A stretch of DNA of 64,000 bases, from positions 186,001 to 250,000 of the forward strand of contig NZ_JAMOIM010000005.1 of assembly GCF_026130545.1 (NCBI RefSeq), read 5' to 3'. This DNA is from Lichenifustis flavocetrariae. Lineage in GTDB: Bacteria; Pseudomonadota; Alphaproteobacteria; Rhizobiales; Beijerinckiaceae. The notes beneath the pieces are model-generated. The model had not been told where the DNA came from. It did not search any database and saw nothing but the letters and a program-made list of their open reading frames with translations. The translations under genes and the position numbers were made by a program. Of the stretch, positions 16,590-25,111 are shown in pieces. The number at the start of each line of letters is the position of its first letter. Position 1 is the first letter of the stretch.

Positions 16590-18626
16590 ATGAGCAACGA
16601 TCCGCTGCTGCAACCCTACCGCATCAAACATCTCGTCCTGCGCAATCGCATCATCACGACCGCGCATGAACCGGCCTATCCGGAAGACGGAATGCCCAAG
16701 GCGCGCTACCGGGCCTATCACGCCGAGCGCGCGAAAGCCGGCATTGCGCTGGCCATGACGGCCGGCTCGGCCTCGGTCGCCACCGACAGCCCTCCTGCCT
16801 TCAACAACGTCTTGGCCTACAAGGACGAAGTCGTTCCTTGGATGCGCGAGCTTGCCGATGCCTGTCATGAGCATGGCGCCGCCGTCATGATCCAGCTCAC
16901 GCATCTCGGGCGTCGCACGCGGTGGGACCGGGGCGACTGGCTCCCCGTCGTCTCCTCGTCACATCATCGCGAACCGGCGCATCGGGCCGTGCCGAAGCTG
17001 ATCGAGGATTGGGACATCACGCGGATCGTCGGCGACTATGCCGACGCGGCCGAACGCATGAAAGCCGCCGGCCTCGACGGGATCGAGATCGAAGCCTATG
17101 GGCATCTGATGGACCAGTTCTGGTCTCCCGCCACCAATACGCTCGAGGCCCCCTACGGCGGATCTCTCGACAACCGGCTTCGCTTCGCCTTCGAGGTCTT
17201 GACCGCCATCCGCAAGCGCGTGGGGTCCGATTTCATCGTTGGCATCCGCTATGTGGCCGACGAGGTTCTCGATGGGGGTTTGACGAAGGCCGAAGGTCTC
17301 GAAATCTCGCGCCGTCTCAAGGCGAGCGGCCTCATCGACTTCCTGAACGTGATTCGCGGCCATATCGATACGGACGCCGCCTTGACTGACGTCATTCCCA
17401 TTCAGGGTATGGCGAGTGCGCCGCATCTCGATTTCGCCGGCGAGATCCGGGCCGAGACAAATTTACCCACCTTCCACGCGGCCCGCATCCCCGACGTTCC
17501 GACGGCGCGGCATGCCGTGGCGAGCGGCAAGGTGGATATGATCGGCATGACGCGTGCCCACATGACCGATCCGCACATCGTCCGCAAGATCATGGCCGGG
17601 CGCGAAGACGACATTCGTCCCTGCGTCGGCGCGAACTATTGCCTGGATCGAATCTACCAGGGCGGAGAGGCGCTGTGCATCCACAACCCCGCGACCGGGC
17701 GGGAATTGTCGATGCCCCATGACATCAGCAAGGCCGCGGACCGGCGCAGGATCGTCATCGTCGGTGCGGGTCCGGGCGGTCTGGAGGCGGCCCGCGTCGC
17801 TGCGGCCCGTGGCCACGAGGTCGTGGTCTTCGAGGCCGCGGGCCAGCCTGGCGGGCAGGTTCGTCTTACGGCGCAGAGCCAGCGCCGCCGCGAGATGATG
17901 GGCATCATCGATTGGCGCATGGCGCAATGCGAATCGCGCGGGGTCGTGTTCCGGTTCAACAGATGGGCGGATGCCGACGTGGTGCAGGCCGAGCGGCCCG
18001 ATGTCGTGATCGTCGCCACAGGTGGACTCCCCCATGTCGAGATGCTGACGGCAGGCAACGACCTTGTGGTCTCGGCCTGGGATATCCTGTCCGGCGACGT
18101 CAAACCCGGATCGAACGTGCTGCTGTTCGACGATGCGGGCGATCATGCCGCCCTGCAGGCCGCCGAAGTGATTGCGGCAGCGGGAGCCAGGCTCGAAGTG
18201 ATGACACCCGATCGCACCTTCGCGCCGGAGGTCATGGGCATGAACCTCGTGCCCTATATGCGATCACTGCAGAAGCAGGATGTGACCTTCACGGTGACGT
18301 TCCGGCTTCTTTCGGCGGTTCGCGCGGGCAATCAGATCCTCGCGAAGATCGGCAGCGATTACGGCAGCGTCGCGAAGGAGCGCCTCGTCGATCAGGTCGT
18401 GGTGAATGGCGGCACAAGGCCTCTCGACGAGCTCTATTTCGAGCTGAAGCCCCTCGCTCGCAACGGGGGCGAGGTCGATCACGACGCCTTGATCGCCGGA
18501 CGCACACAGGCGCGCTTGCATAATCCCGAAGGCGCCTTCCAGCTCTTCCGGATCGGTGATGCGGTCGCGGCCCGCAACACCCATGCGGCGATCTACGACG
18601 CGTTGCGCCTCGTCAAAGACTTATGA
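16590..18626 (+). CDS. N-methylproline/dimethylglycine demethylase-type flavoenzyme (2,4-dienoyl-CoA reductase family)
   Basis: A 678-residue protein. An Old Yellow Enzyme FMN barrel spans about 1-340 (IQLTHLGRR, GLDGIEIEAYGHL). An iron-sulfur segment follows at 345-363, then an FAD/NAD module (VIVGAGPGGLEA near 385). The iron-sulfur segment reads RPCVGANYCLDR, with C345, C351 and C363; the second Cys of the usual CxxC is Ala348. This CVGANYC form is, to my knowledge, that of StcD/DgcA-type demethylases acting on N-methylproline or dimethylglycine, so I favour that over a dienoyl-CoA reductase. No electron-transfer flavoprotein or folate gene is adjacent. It may be co-transcribed with the desaturase; a strong hairpin precedes its start. 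Confidence 0.8.
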   Translation: MSNDPLLQPYRIKHLVLRNRIITTAHEPAYPEDGMPKARYRAYHAERAKAGIALAMTAGSASVATDSPPAFNNVLAYKDEVVPWMRELADACHEHGAAVMIQLTHLGRRTRWDRGDWLPVVSSSHHREPAHRAVPKLIEDWDITRIVGDYADAAERMKAAGLDGIEIEAYGHLMDQFWSPATNTLEAPYGGSLDNRLRFAFEVLTAIRKRVGSDFIVGIRYVADEVLDGGLTKAEGLEISRRLKASGLIDFLNVIRGHIDTDAALTDVIPIQGMASAPHLDFAGEIRAETNLPTFHAARIPDVPTARHAVASGKVDMIGMTRAHMTDPHIVRKIMAGREDDIRPCVGANYCLDRIYQGGEALCIHNPATGRELSMPHDISKAADRRRIVIVGAGPGGLEAARVAAARGHEVVVFEAAGQPGGQVRLTAQSQRRREMMGIIDWRMAQCESRGVVFRFNRWADADVVQAERPDVVIVATGGLPHVEMLTAGNDLVVSAWDILSGDVKPGSNVLLFDDAGDHAALQAAEVIAAAGARLEVMTPDRTFAPEVMGMNLVPYMRSLQKQDVTFTVTFRLLSAVRAGNQILAKIGSDYGSVAKERLVDQVVVNGGTRPLDELYFELKPLARNGGEVDHDALIAGRTQARLHNPEGAFQLFRIGDAVAARNTHAAIYDALRLVKDL

Positions 18627-18634
18627 CAGACGTC

Positions 18635-19279
18635 CTACTGCCTACCGGCTCTGGCCTGCTGTTGATGTTGATCTTTCGCCCGACCGCCTGGCTGGTCCAG
18701 TTCCAGTCCCGCGCTGATCGCGTCATGCGCTTCTGATCCAAACCCGAAGGCCTGGATGATGCGACTCTGCAGAACTTCAAGGGCTTCCTTGTCGCGATGC
18801 ATGCATTGTTCCGCCGTTTCCGCACGTCGGACCATGATGTCGAGGCTTTTCTGACATTCCTCAAGCCGCTTCTCGGCAAGGGCGGCCGCTTCCTGCCACC
18901 GCGCAGCTTGGGTTTCCGCGGCCTCAATCTGCGCGTTGGACCAGGCGTCGATCTGTTTCACGTGGTCCTCAAGCTGCTTGTAGCGGCCCAGGATGAAAGA
19001 CATGCCCTTCGAGGCGCGATCGAGAAGATCGAGGCTCGTTTCGCCGGTGGCGCCCCGCTCGGATTTACGCGGCATCGGCACGACCGCGGGCTCATGCTGT
19101 TCGGCCTCCGGGTGAACGCTCGGCGTTGGCGCGATACCAGCGCGATTCGATATCTGTTTGCCGTCCTCCGAAACAGACCGGCTTGCGAGATCGGCCAGCG
19201 AGACGCGCGGCAGCTTCTGTGGAGTATGGCGGCTCAGAGAGCCGAAATAGGAGCGGGGAAGGTCTTCGGCGAGGCTCAT
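18635..19279 (-). CDS. Coiled-coil protein of unknown function
   Basis: A 214-residue protein I do not recognise by name. Residues 1-75 are polar and Pro/Ser-rich, apparently disordered. Residues 80-175 (from about LDLLDRASKGMSFILGRYKQ through AEKRLEECQKSLDIMVRRAE to MHRDKEALEVLQSRII) form a long amphipathic helix of coiled-coil type. The tail is rich in Gln, Arg and Gly. There is no signal peptide or membrane segment. Such proteins near polysaccharide and envelope genes in Hyphomicrobiales can be scaffolds, but nothing in the neighbourhood confirms a role. It is convergent with the flavoenzyme gene, eight bases apart. Confidence 0.7.
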   Translation of the reverse strand: MSLAEDLPRSYFGSLSRHTPQKLPRVSLADLASRSVSEDGKQISNRAGIAPTPSVHPEAEQHEPAVVPMPRKSERGATGETSLDLLDRASKGMSFILGRYKQLEDHVKQIDAWSNAQIEAAETQAARWQEAAALAEKRLEECQKSLDIMVRRAETAEQCMHRDKEALEVLQSRIIQAFGFGSEAHDAISAGLELDQPGGRAKDQHQQQARAGRQ

Positions 19280-19397
19280 GGAGGGGTTCTCAGCGGCATC
19301 GGGAACGTAAACCAGATCTAAACGGACACGGTTAACGGAGCGTTAGCGACGGCGCAGCGGACTTCCCCGGTCGCCCCAGGCCGTGGTAACGGACGCT

Positions 19398-20057
19398 ATG
19401 ACATCAAGCCTTCTCTTCGATCTCGACGGTACGATCGCCGAAACGGATCACCTGCATTTCGAGGCATTCAACAGTGTCTTGACGCCTCACGGGGTGACGA
19501 TCGACTGGGACATCTACAAGGCGCGGGTGATAGGTCGGAACAATCCTGAGATCGCGGCCGAGTTTCTGCCCCACGTGGCGATGACTGAACATGCCGAGAT
19601 CATGGAGCGTAAGGAAGCGACCTATCGGGAGCGCATTCTCGAAATCGAAGCCGCCTCCGGGCTGACAGCCCTCCTCGATTGGGCGGACGCCAAGGAGATC
19701 CCGTGCGCCGTCGTCACCAATGCGCCGCGCCTCAATGCAGATGCTGTCCTAGATGCTTTGATGCTCCGGCATCGATTCAAGATCATCGTGATCGGGCCCG
19801 AATTGGCGCAGGCCAAGCCACATCCCCTGCCCTATCTCACGGCGTTGGACGCGCTCGGCGCCGCAGCCTCCACATCGGTGGCCTTCGAGGATTCGCGTGC
19901 GGGAATCGCATCTGCGGTCGCGGCCAAACTGGGAGTCGTAGGATTGGCAACATCCTTCGATCCGGCCACCTTGGTGAAGGCGGGAGCGGCCGTTGCCGGC
20001 GCGGACTTCCGTGACCCCGCGATTCTGGCCTATGTCCAGCAAAGGCTCGGTGTCTGA
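19398..20057 (+). CDS. HAD family phosphatase (beta-phosphoglucomutase/phosphoglycolate type)
   Basis: A 219-residue HAD hydrolase. Motif I is FDLDGTIAETD (nucleophile Asp and acid Asp), motif II AVVTNAPR (Thr), motif III Lys in AKPHPLPY, and motif IV VAFEDSRAGI. The helical cap between motifs I and II marks subclass IA, the group that includes phosphoglycolate phosphatase and beta-phosphoglucomutase. Substrates in this group are small phosphorylated metabolites and cannot be told from sequence. I start at the ATG at 19398, immediately before motif I; a GTG five codons earlier is possible. Confidence 0.88.
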   Translation: MTSSLLFDLDGTIAETDHLHFEAFNSVLTPHGVTIDWDIYKARVIGRNNPEIAAEFLPHVAMTEHAEIMERKEATYRERILEIEAASGLTALLDWADAKEIPCAVVTNAPRLNADAVLDALMLRHRFKIIVIGPELAQAKPHPLPYLTALDALGAAASTSVAFEDSRAGIASAVAAKLGVVGLATSFDPATLVKAGAAVAGADFRDPAILAYVQQRLGV

Positions 20058-20172
20058 CGGCAACCCGGCCTTTACCGATTGCGCGGAGCATCGGGTCAGG
20101 AAAGGTCGGCTTTCCTTCCAGGGCGAGGACCGTTACAACGCGCGGCCACGTTGAAGGGTCATTGTTCGGTCC

Positions 20173-20757
20173 ATGCGCATGTCCCAAGTGCTCACGATTC
20201 TCGCGAATGAGCCTGGTGAGCGCATCGCGGTCAAGACGATCTTCGGTGCCTTGAGCGACCGGTCGTTCGCGCTGCTCGTCGTTCTTCTGGGCTTGCCGAA
20301 TTGCCTGCCGATGCCGCCGCCGATCCCGGCCCTCTGTGCGGTGGTCCTCATCGTTGTCGCGGGTCAGATGGTATTTCTGCGGCCCTCACCCTGGTTGCCG
20401 CGATCACTGATGACCCGATCGGTCCCCCGGGCGGATTTCGTACGCGCCGTTGGGCGGGCGCTTCCCTTCGTCAACCGGTTGGAGCGCTGGTCGCAGCCGC
20501 GCTGGAACCTGTTCGACGCGCGCATGGGCGGCGTGTTGAGCGGGCTTCTCCTCATGTCGCTCGCCATTGGAATGCTGTTCGCGGCGCCGTTCATCGGACA
20601 GGTCCCGTTCGGGGTCGCAGTGTGCCTCGTGGGTCTCGGCCAGGTCGAGCGCGACGGCCTCCTGGTTGTCTCGGGCATTGTCGCGGGCGTCATCGGCACA
20701 GCTCTCAGCGCCGGATTTCTTTATGCGGTCTTCAAGACAGTCGAATCGATGATCTAG
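20173..20757 (+). CDS. ExoD family exopolysaccharide-associated membrane protein
   Basis: A 194-residue protein matching the ExoD family. It has a cytoplasmic start (VLTILANEPGERIAVKTIFGALSDRSFALL), then GLPNCLPMPPPIP, the typical signature, and three to four hydrophobic segments. ExoD was named from rhizobial mutants with altered exopolysaccharide and alkali sensitivity. Its biochemical activity is unknown. It is followed after 13 bases by a Ca2+/H+ exchanger and then a Na+/H+ antiporter, an ion-homeostasis neighbourhood that agrees with the alkali phenotype reported for the family. Confidence 0.87.
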   Translation: MRMSQVLTILANEPGERIAVKTIFGALSDRSFALLVVLLGLPNCLPMPPPIPALCAVVLIVVAGQMVFLRPSPWLPRSLMTRSVPRADFVRAVGRALPFVNRLERWSQPRWNLFDARMGGVLSGLLLMSLAIGMLFAAPFIGQVPFGVAVCLVGLGQVERDGLLVVSGIVAGVIGTALSAGFLYAVFKTVESMI

Positions 20758-20770
20758 GCGTTAGCGCCGC

Positions 20771-21832
20771 ATGGCTCTTCTCGCGCTTCTCGCTGTTCCC
20801 CTCTCGCTGCTGCTCCATTACGTCATCCATGCGCCCGCGCCTTGGGTCTTCGGGCTCAGTGCTGTCGCGCTTGGCATCCTGGCCGACTGGACCCGTCGCG
20901 CCACGGAGCAACTCGCCGAACGTGCGGGACCGGCGGTCGGCGGCCTGATCAGCATCAGCCTTGGCAGTGTCGCCGAGATCATCCTGGCCCTGTTCGTCCT
21001 GCTTGACGGGCAGGCCGAGGTCGTGCGGGCACAATTGACCGGCTCGATCATGGGCACCACCCTCTTAGGATTGGGGCTCGCGATCCTGGCGGGCGGGCTC
21101 GGCCGCGACAAGCAGGTGTTCGATCGGGAGCGGGTCGGCCTCCTGTCGACGCTGCTGATGCTTGCCACAGTGGCGTTGCTGCTGCCCGCGACCTTCGATC
21201 TCACCGCCCGCAGCGTCGTCCACAACAATCACGTCGGCCTGTCCGACGAGCAACTGAGTCTTGGCGTCTCGGCGATCCTGCTCGCGCTCTACGGCGGCAA
21301 TCTCATCTACACCCTCGTGACCCATCGCGACGTTTTCGCCAGCAGCGACGAGCGAGGCCAGCCCACATGGTCGCTCGGCAAGACCATCGCGGTTCTCGTG
21401 GCCGCCACCGCCATGGTGGCCTGGGAAGCCGAGATCGTGTCGGACGCGCTGACGGAGGCCGCGAGCGCCCTCAATTTCTCGCCGACCTTCCTGGGCGTGG
21501 TGGTTCTGGCGCTCGTCGGCACAGGCGGTGATCTGCTCGCCGCGGTCACCTTCGCGCGGCAGGACAAGATGAGCCTGGTCCTCAATATTGCCATCGGCTC
21601 GGCCATCCAGATCGCCCTCGTGGTGGCGCCGCTGCTCGTCCTCGTGTCATGGCTCATGGGCCATCCGATGACGCTCGTATTTTCGAACCCGCTTCAACTC
21701 TTCGCCATCGCCGGCACTGCCTTCATCGTCCGGGCGGTTGCCGCGGATGGCGAAACCACTTGGTTCGAAGGGCTGCTGCTCGTTGGCGTTTACGCTCTGC
21801 TGGCGCTGGGTTTCTTCTTTGTGGAAGGCTGA
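20771..21832 (+). CDS. Calcium/proton exchanger (CaCA family)
   Basis: A 353-residue inner-membrane antiporter with about 11 helices in two inverted repeats. The alpha-repeat motifs are present: LGSVAEIILALFVLLDGQ in the first half and GTGGDLLAAVTFARQDKM in the second. Both carry the acidic residue used in cation translocation, although the second has GGD where many CAX proteins have GNxxE. It should expel Ca2+ (or Na+/K+ in ChaA-like members) in exchange for protons. It sits between exoD and a CPA1 antiporter on the same strand with short gaps, suggesting one operon for cation/pH stress. Confidence 0.88.
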   Translation: MALLALLAVPLSLLLHYVIHAPAPWVFGLSAVALGILADWTRRATEQLAERAGPAVGGLISISLGSVAEIILALFVLLDGQAEVVRAQLTGSIMGTTLLGLGLAILAGGLGRDKQVFDRERVGLLSTLLMLATVALLLPATFDLTARSVVHNNHVGLSDEQLSLGVSAILLALYGGNLIYTLVTHRDVFASSDERGQPTWSLGKTIAVLVAATAMVAWEAEIVSDALTEAASALNFSPTFLGVVVLALVGTGGDLLAAVTFARQDKMSLVLNIAIGSAIQIALVVAPLLVLVSWLMGHPMTLVFSNPLQLFAIAGTAFIVRAVAADGETTWFEGLLLVGVYALLALGFFFVEG

Positions 21833-21894
21833 TCCGCGTCCCTGAGCGTGCCGTGACGCTTGAGCCGACACTGCCGTTTCTTTAGCGTCGCGAC

Positions 21895-23499
21895 ATGGCC
21901 CTGTTCGAACTCGTTATTGTCCTGCTGTTGGGCGCCGCAGTTCTCACGACTTTCAGTCAGCGGATCGGCCTGCCGTTCCCCGTGCTTCTGGCGGTGTGTG
22001 GTGCGGCGCTCGCCCTGTTGCCGGGCGAAACCATTTCGGCCCGGCTGGATCCCGACCTCGCCCTGGTTCTGTTCGTCGCGCCGGCTCTTCTCGACACAGC
22101 CTACGACACCTCCTTGCGGGACCTCAAGACGAACTGGCGGCCGATCGGCAGCCTCGTCATCGCCGCCGTCGGCGTGACGGTCGTGGCCGTCGCGTTGGTC
22201 AGCCATGCGCTCGTGCCGGATCTTCCCTGGGCCGCCGCCATTGCGCTCGGCGCCATCGTGGCGCCTCCCGACGCGGTGGCGGCCAGCGCCGTGCTGCGCC
22301 AATTGTCGCCGCCCTACAGGATTCTGGTCATTCTCGAAGGCGAGAGCCTCCTCAACGATGCCACCGCGCTCCTCATCTATCGGGTTGCTCTCTACGCCTT
22401 GACGGGACATTTTTCGGCATGGACGACGCTGCCGCTCTTCGTGCTCGGATCGCTCGGCGGCCTGGTGCTCGGCTACGCCTTGGCGCGCCTCTTCCCCCTG
22501 CTGACACGCCGCCTCGCGGAGGGCCCTGTCTCCATCGTGATGCAATTCGTGGGGACGTTTGCGGTCTGGGTTCTCGCAGACGCGCTCGGCCTTTCTCCCA
22601 TCCTGACCGTCGTGGCCTATGCCATCACGCTGGCCAGGAACGCCTCCGCGCATGGCGGCGCAGAAACCCGGGTCAGCTCCTTTGCGGTCTGGGATGTGGC
22701 CGTCTATGTCCTCAATGCCCTCGCGTTTATCCTCATGGGCCTCCAGCTCAAGGAGATTGGACGCACCGCCGACGGGCGGCTCGGCAGCTATCTCGGGTTT
22801 TCCCTGGCGATCCTCCTGACGGTCATCCTGGTTCGACTAGGCTGGACCATGATCTATGCGGCGGGCGTCCGGTACCGCCTTCGGCGCGCGGGTGGCGACC
22901 GCTCTCACATGCCGAGCTTCGGCGGGACCGTCGTGCTCGGCTGGTGCGGCATGCGGGGAATCGTGACGCTTGCGACCGCCCTCGCGCTCCCCGAAGGAAG
23001 CGCCTCGGGTCTGGCTCATCGCGACCTGATGATATCGGCGGCCTTCGCGGTCGTTCTGGGCACGCTGGTGATCCAAGGTCTGACGCTCGGTCCGCTGATC
23101 CGATGGCTGAGGCTCACCGACGACGGGATGGTGGCGCGCGAGGAGGTATTTGCCCGCCAGGAAAGCGCGCGTGCGGCGCTCGACACGCTTCGGCATGACA
23201 GCCGTCCGGAAGCCATGATCCTGCGCAAGGAATATAATTTCAGGCTGCGGGAAGACACGCCGCCCGAAGACACGCTGAAGCCGCATGTGTTTGGACGCCT
23301 CAGGCTCAAGGCCATTCGGGCGGAGCGCGAGGCCTTGCACAAACTGCGCCGGAGCCAGAAAATCGGCGATGTGGCCTTCCAGACCGTCCAGGAGGAACTC
23401 GACTGGGCGGAGGGGCACGCGGTGCACCGCCGTCGTGCCTTCACGGCGGAAGCGCCACCAGGAGACCCCGGGGACATCCCCGGCCGGCCGACGTCCTGA
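21895..23499 (+). CDS. Na+/H+ antiporter, CPA1 (NhaP) type
   Basis: A 534-residue protein. About 12 membrane helices fill residues 1-400, and the C-terminal 130 residues form a charged cytoplasmic tail. The core shows IALGAIVAPPDAVAASAVLRQL and EGESLLNDATALLIYRVAL, the helix-5/6 motifs of NhaP/NHE-type exchangers (Asp in NDA). WCGMRGIVTLATALALP is the family's late motif. It exchanges Na+ (or K+) for H+ for pH and salt homeostasis. It lies in line with the ExoD and Ca2+/H+ exchanger genes. Confidence 0.93.
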   Translation: MALFELVIVLLLGAAVLTTFSQRIGLPFPVLLAVCGAALALLPGETISARLDPDLALVLFVAPALLDTAYDTSLRDLKTNWRPIGSLVIAAVGVTVVAVALVSHALVPDLPWAAAIALGAIVAPPDAVAASAVLRQLSPPYRILVILEGESLLNDATALLIYRVALYALTGHFSAWTTLPLFVLGSLGGLVLGYALARLFPLLTRRLAEGPVSIVMQFVGTFAVWVLADALGLSPILTVVAYAITLARNASAHGGAETRVSSFAVWDVAVYVLNALAFILMGLQLKEIGRTADGRLGSYLGFSLAILLTVILVRLGWTMIYAAGVRYRLRRAGGDRSHMPSFGGTVVLGWCGMRGIVTLATALALPEGSASGLAHRDLMISAAFAVVLGTLVIQGLTLGPLIRWLRLTDDGMVAREEVFARQESARAALDTLRHDSRPEAMILRKEYNFRLREDTPPEDTLKPHVFGRLRLKAIRAEREALHKLRRSQKIGDVAFQTVQEELDWAEGHAVHRRRAFTAEAPPGDPGDIPGRPTS

Positions 23500-23527
23500 A
23501 ACGCAGACGAGAGACTGGAATGACCCT

Positions 23528-24046
23528 ATGCCCTGCATGATCCGGGACGCCCGGGACGCGGACCTCCCGGCGATCCTCGAGATCCACAACGATGCCGTCC
23601 TCAACACGACCGCGATCTGGTCGGTCCACCCGGTCGATCTCGCGAACCGTGCGGCGATCCTGGCCGAGCGGCGCGCCAAGGGCTACCCGTTCCTGGTGGC
23701 CGTCGAGGGCGATACGCTGATGGGATATGCCACCTTCGGCGACTTCCGCCCCCACGACGGCTATTTCCGCACCGTCGAACATTCGATCTACGTGCACGAA
23801 CAGCACCGCCGCAAAGGCGTCGCGCGACTTTTGCTACCTCGGCTGATCGAGGCGGCGGCATCGATCGGCAAGCATGTGATGATCGGCGGCATCGACGCCA
23901 CCAACCAGGGCTCGATCGCCCTGCATGAAGCGTTCGGCTTTTCCGTCGTCGGCACGCTGCCGGAGGTTGGCTTCAAATTTGGACGCTACCTCGATCTTCT
24001 CTTCATGCAGAAGATCCTCGACCCCGGCCCGTCCGGTCAGGGCTGA
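23528..24046 (+). CDS. GNAT N-acetyltransferase (phosphinothricin acetyltransferase-like)
   Basis: A 172-residue GNAT enzyme. The acetyl-CoA pyrophosphate loop is EQHRRKGVARLL (Q/RxxGxG/A type). VEHSIYVHEQHRRKGVA, GGIDATNQGSIALHEAFGF and VGFKFGRYLDLLFMQ match the Pat/Bar and MddA subgroup, which acetylates L-phosphinothricin, methionine sulfone or sulfoximine. The natural substrate is likely an amino-acid analogue. The ATG at 23528 lies 29 bases after the antiporter stop. It converges with hisN. Confidence 0.9.
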   Translation: MPCMIRDARDADLPAILEIHNDAVLNTTAIWSVHPVDLANRAAILAERRAKGYPFLVAVEGDTLMGYATFGDFRPHDGYFRTVEHSIYVHEQHRRKGVARLLLPRLIEAAASIGKHVMIGGIDATNQGSIALHEAFGFSVVGTLPEVGFKFGRYLDLLFMQKILDPGPSGQG

Positions 24047-24099
24047 ACGAGCAGCTCTTCCCGAATTCCAAGAGCCGGCATCGTCCAGGCCGCACCCCG

Positions 24100-24897
24100 T
24101 CAGCCGTTCAGCAGCGCCAGGGCCAGCTCGTGCACGCGCGCATCTCCCGCCGCGATGACCTGACCGCCCTGCGATGCGTCCCCACCATCCCAGGTGGTAA
24201 CCAGCCCCCCGGCGCCGGTCACGATCGGAATCAAGGCCGCGATATCGTAGGGCTTGAGCCCGCTTTCGATGACCAGATCGACGTGACCGGCCGCGAGCAT
24301 GCAATAACTGTAACAATCGCCACCATAGCGTGACAAACGGGCCGCATCCTCGACGCGTGCATAGCGGTCTCGCTCGGCTGGCTGCATCAGCCGGGGACTC
24401 GTGGTCATGGTTGTGGCTTCCGCCATGGTGGCGCAGGGTCGGGTTCGCAGATGGTGGCTGATCTCGGTTCCGTGCGGATTGAGACCTGACCAGCTGGCGC
24501 GTGCGCCATCGCCCATGAAGCGCTCGCGCGTGAAAGGCTGGTGCATCATGCCATAGGCCGGGCGTCCGTTGTGTTCGAGGCAGATCAAGGTGCCCCAGGT
24601 CGGGAAGCCGCAAATGAAACTCTTGGTGCCGTCGATCGGGTCGAGCACCCAGCGGTACTCGGCATCGGGTTGATGGTCGGGGAACTCTTCGCCCACGATG
24701 CCATGCGCCGGAAACGTTTCCATGATCATCTGCCGCATCGCGGTCTCGGCGGCCCGATCGGCTTCGGTCACAGGATCGAAGGCGACGCCCGCCGACTTGT
24801 CCCGCATCGACAGAGCGGTTCGAAAGAACGGCCGAACGGCCTCACCGGCGGCCCGCGCCAGTTCCCCCACGAATGCTTCGAAATCTACGGCAGTCAT
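24100..24897 (-). CDS. hisN: Histidinol-phosphatase, inositol monophosphatase family
   Basis: A 265-residue Mg2+-dependent phosphatase of the IMPase fold. The metal-binding motifs are GIVGEEFP (Glu), DPIDGTKSF (two Asp plus Thr) and GLKPYDIAAL (Asp). Comparison with alphaproteobacterial HisN (RSxYGGDCYSYCMLAAGHVDLVIE) supports histidinol-phosphate as the substrate, completing histidine synthesis together with hisD at 12.3 kb. Older annotations call such genes suhB or impA, so phosphatase specificity is inferred. GGGAGA precedes the ATG at 24897. A small RNA of the suhB/mmgR type is encoded divergently just upstream. Confidence 0.88.
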   Translation of the reverse strand: MTAVDFEAFVGELARAAGEAVRPFFRTALSMRDKSAGVAFDPVTEADRAAETAMRQMIMETFPAHGIVGEEFPDHQPDAEYRWVLDPIDGTKSFICGFPTWGTLICLEHNGRPAYGMMHQPFTRERFMGDGARASWSGLNPHGTEISHHLRTRPCATMAEATTMTTSPRLMQPAERDRYARVEDAARLSRYGGDCYSYCMLAAGHVDLVIESGLKPYDIAALIPIVTGAGGLVTTWDGGDASQGGQVIAAGDARVHELALALLNG

Positions 24898-24976
24898 CAC
24901 ATTCTCCCGAAATGCTGCAAGGCCGAGAACCCAGTCAGCGATGCGGCACGCCGCGTTATGAAATGAACTAGAGGCC

Positions 24977-25006
24977 CTTGTATATTGTGCAATGCGGTGG
25001 CATATG
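24977..25006 (+). promoter_or_regulatory. Promoter of the mmgR-type small RNA
   Basis: CTTGTA (24977-24982) and CATATG (25001-25006), 18 bases apart, form a plausible sigma-70-type promoter. It would start transcription near 25013, at the foot of the first hairpin of the small RNA. Confidence 0.5.
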
Positions 25007-25011
25007 AGTGC

Positions 25012-25102
25012 GGTGCAGCAACCTTGTTGCTGCACATGCCCTTCTTGGGCGTTTCCTCCCTAGACTTGGGCTGCTTGTGGCAACACGGGCAGCCCTTTTT
25101 TT
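25012..25102 (+). ncRNA. mmgR: mmgR/suhB-family small RNA
   Basis: No protein gene lies on the plus strand here, yet the sequence is built like an sRNA. A ten-base-pair hairpin (GTGCAGCAAC with GTTGCTGCAC, 25013-25035) comes first, then a short GCCC-TTCTT-GGGC hairpin. The single-stranded GTTTCCTCCC follows, an anti-Shine-Dalgarno segment at about 25051-25060. Last comes ACTTGGGCTGC, whose GGGCTGC pairs with GCAGCCC to form a terminator followed by seven Ts. CCTCCC plus ACTTGGGC-GC and the position directly upstream of a hisN/suhB-like gene match the alphaproteobacterial suhB RNA family (mmgR in Sinorhizobium, linked to nitrogen-dependent control of polyhydroxybutyrate). I identified it from memory of the family, not by a covariance search. 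Confidence 0.75.
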
Positions 25103-25111
25103 CGTGCAGGC

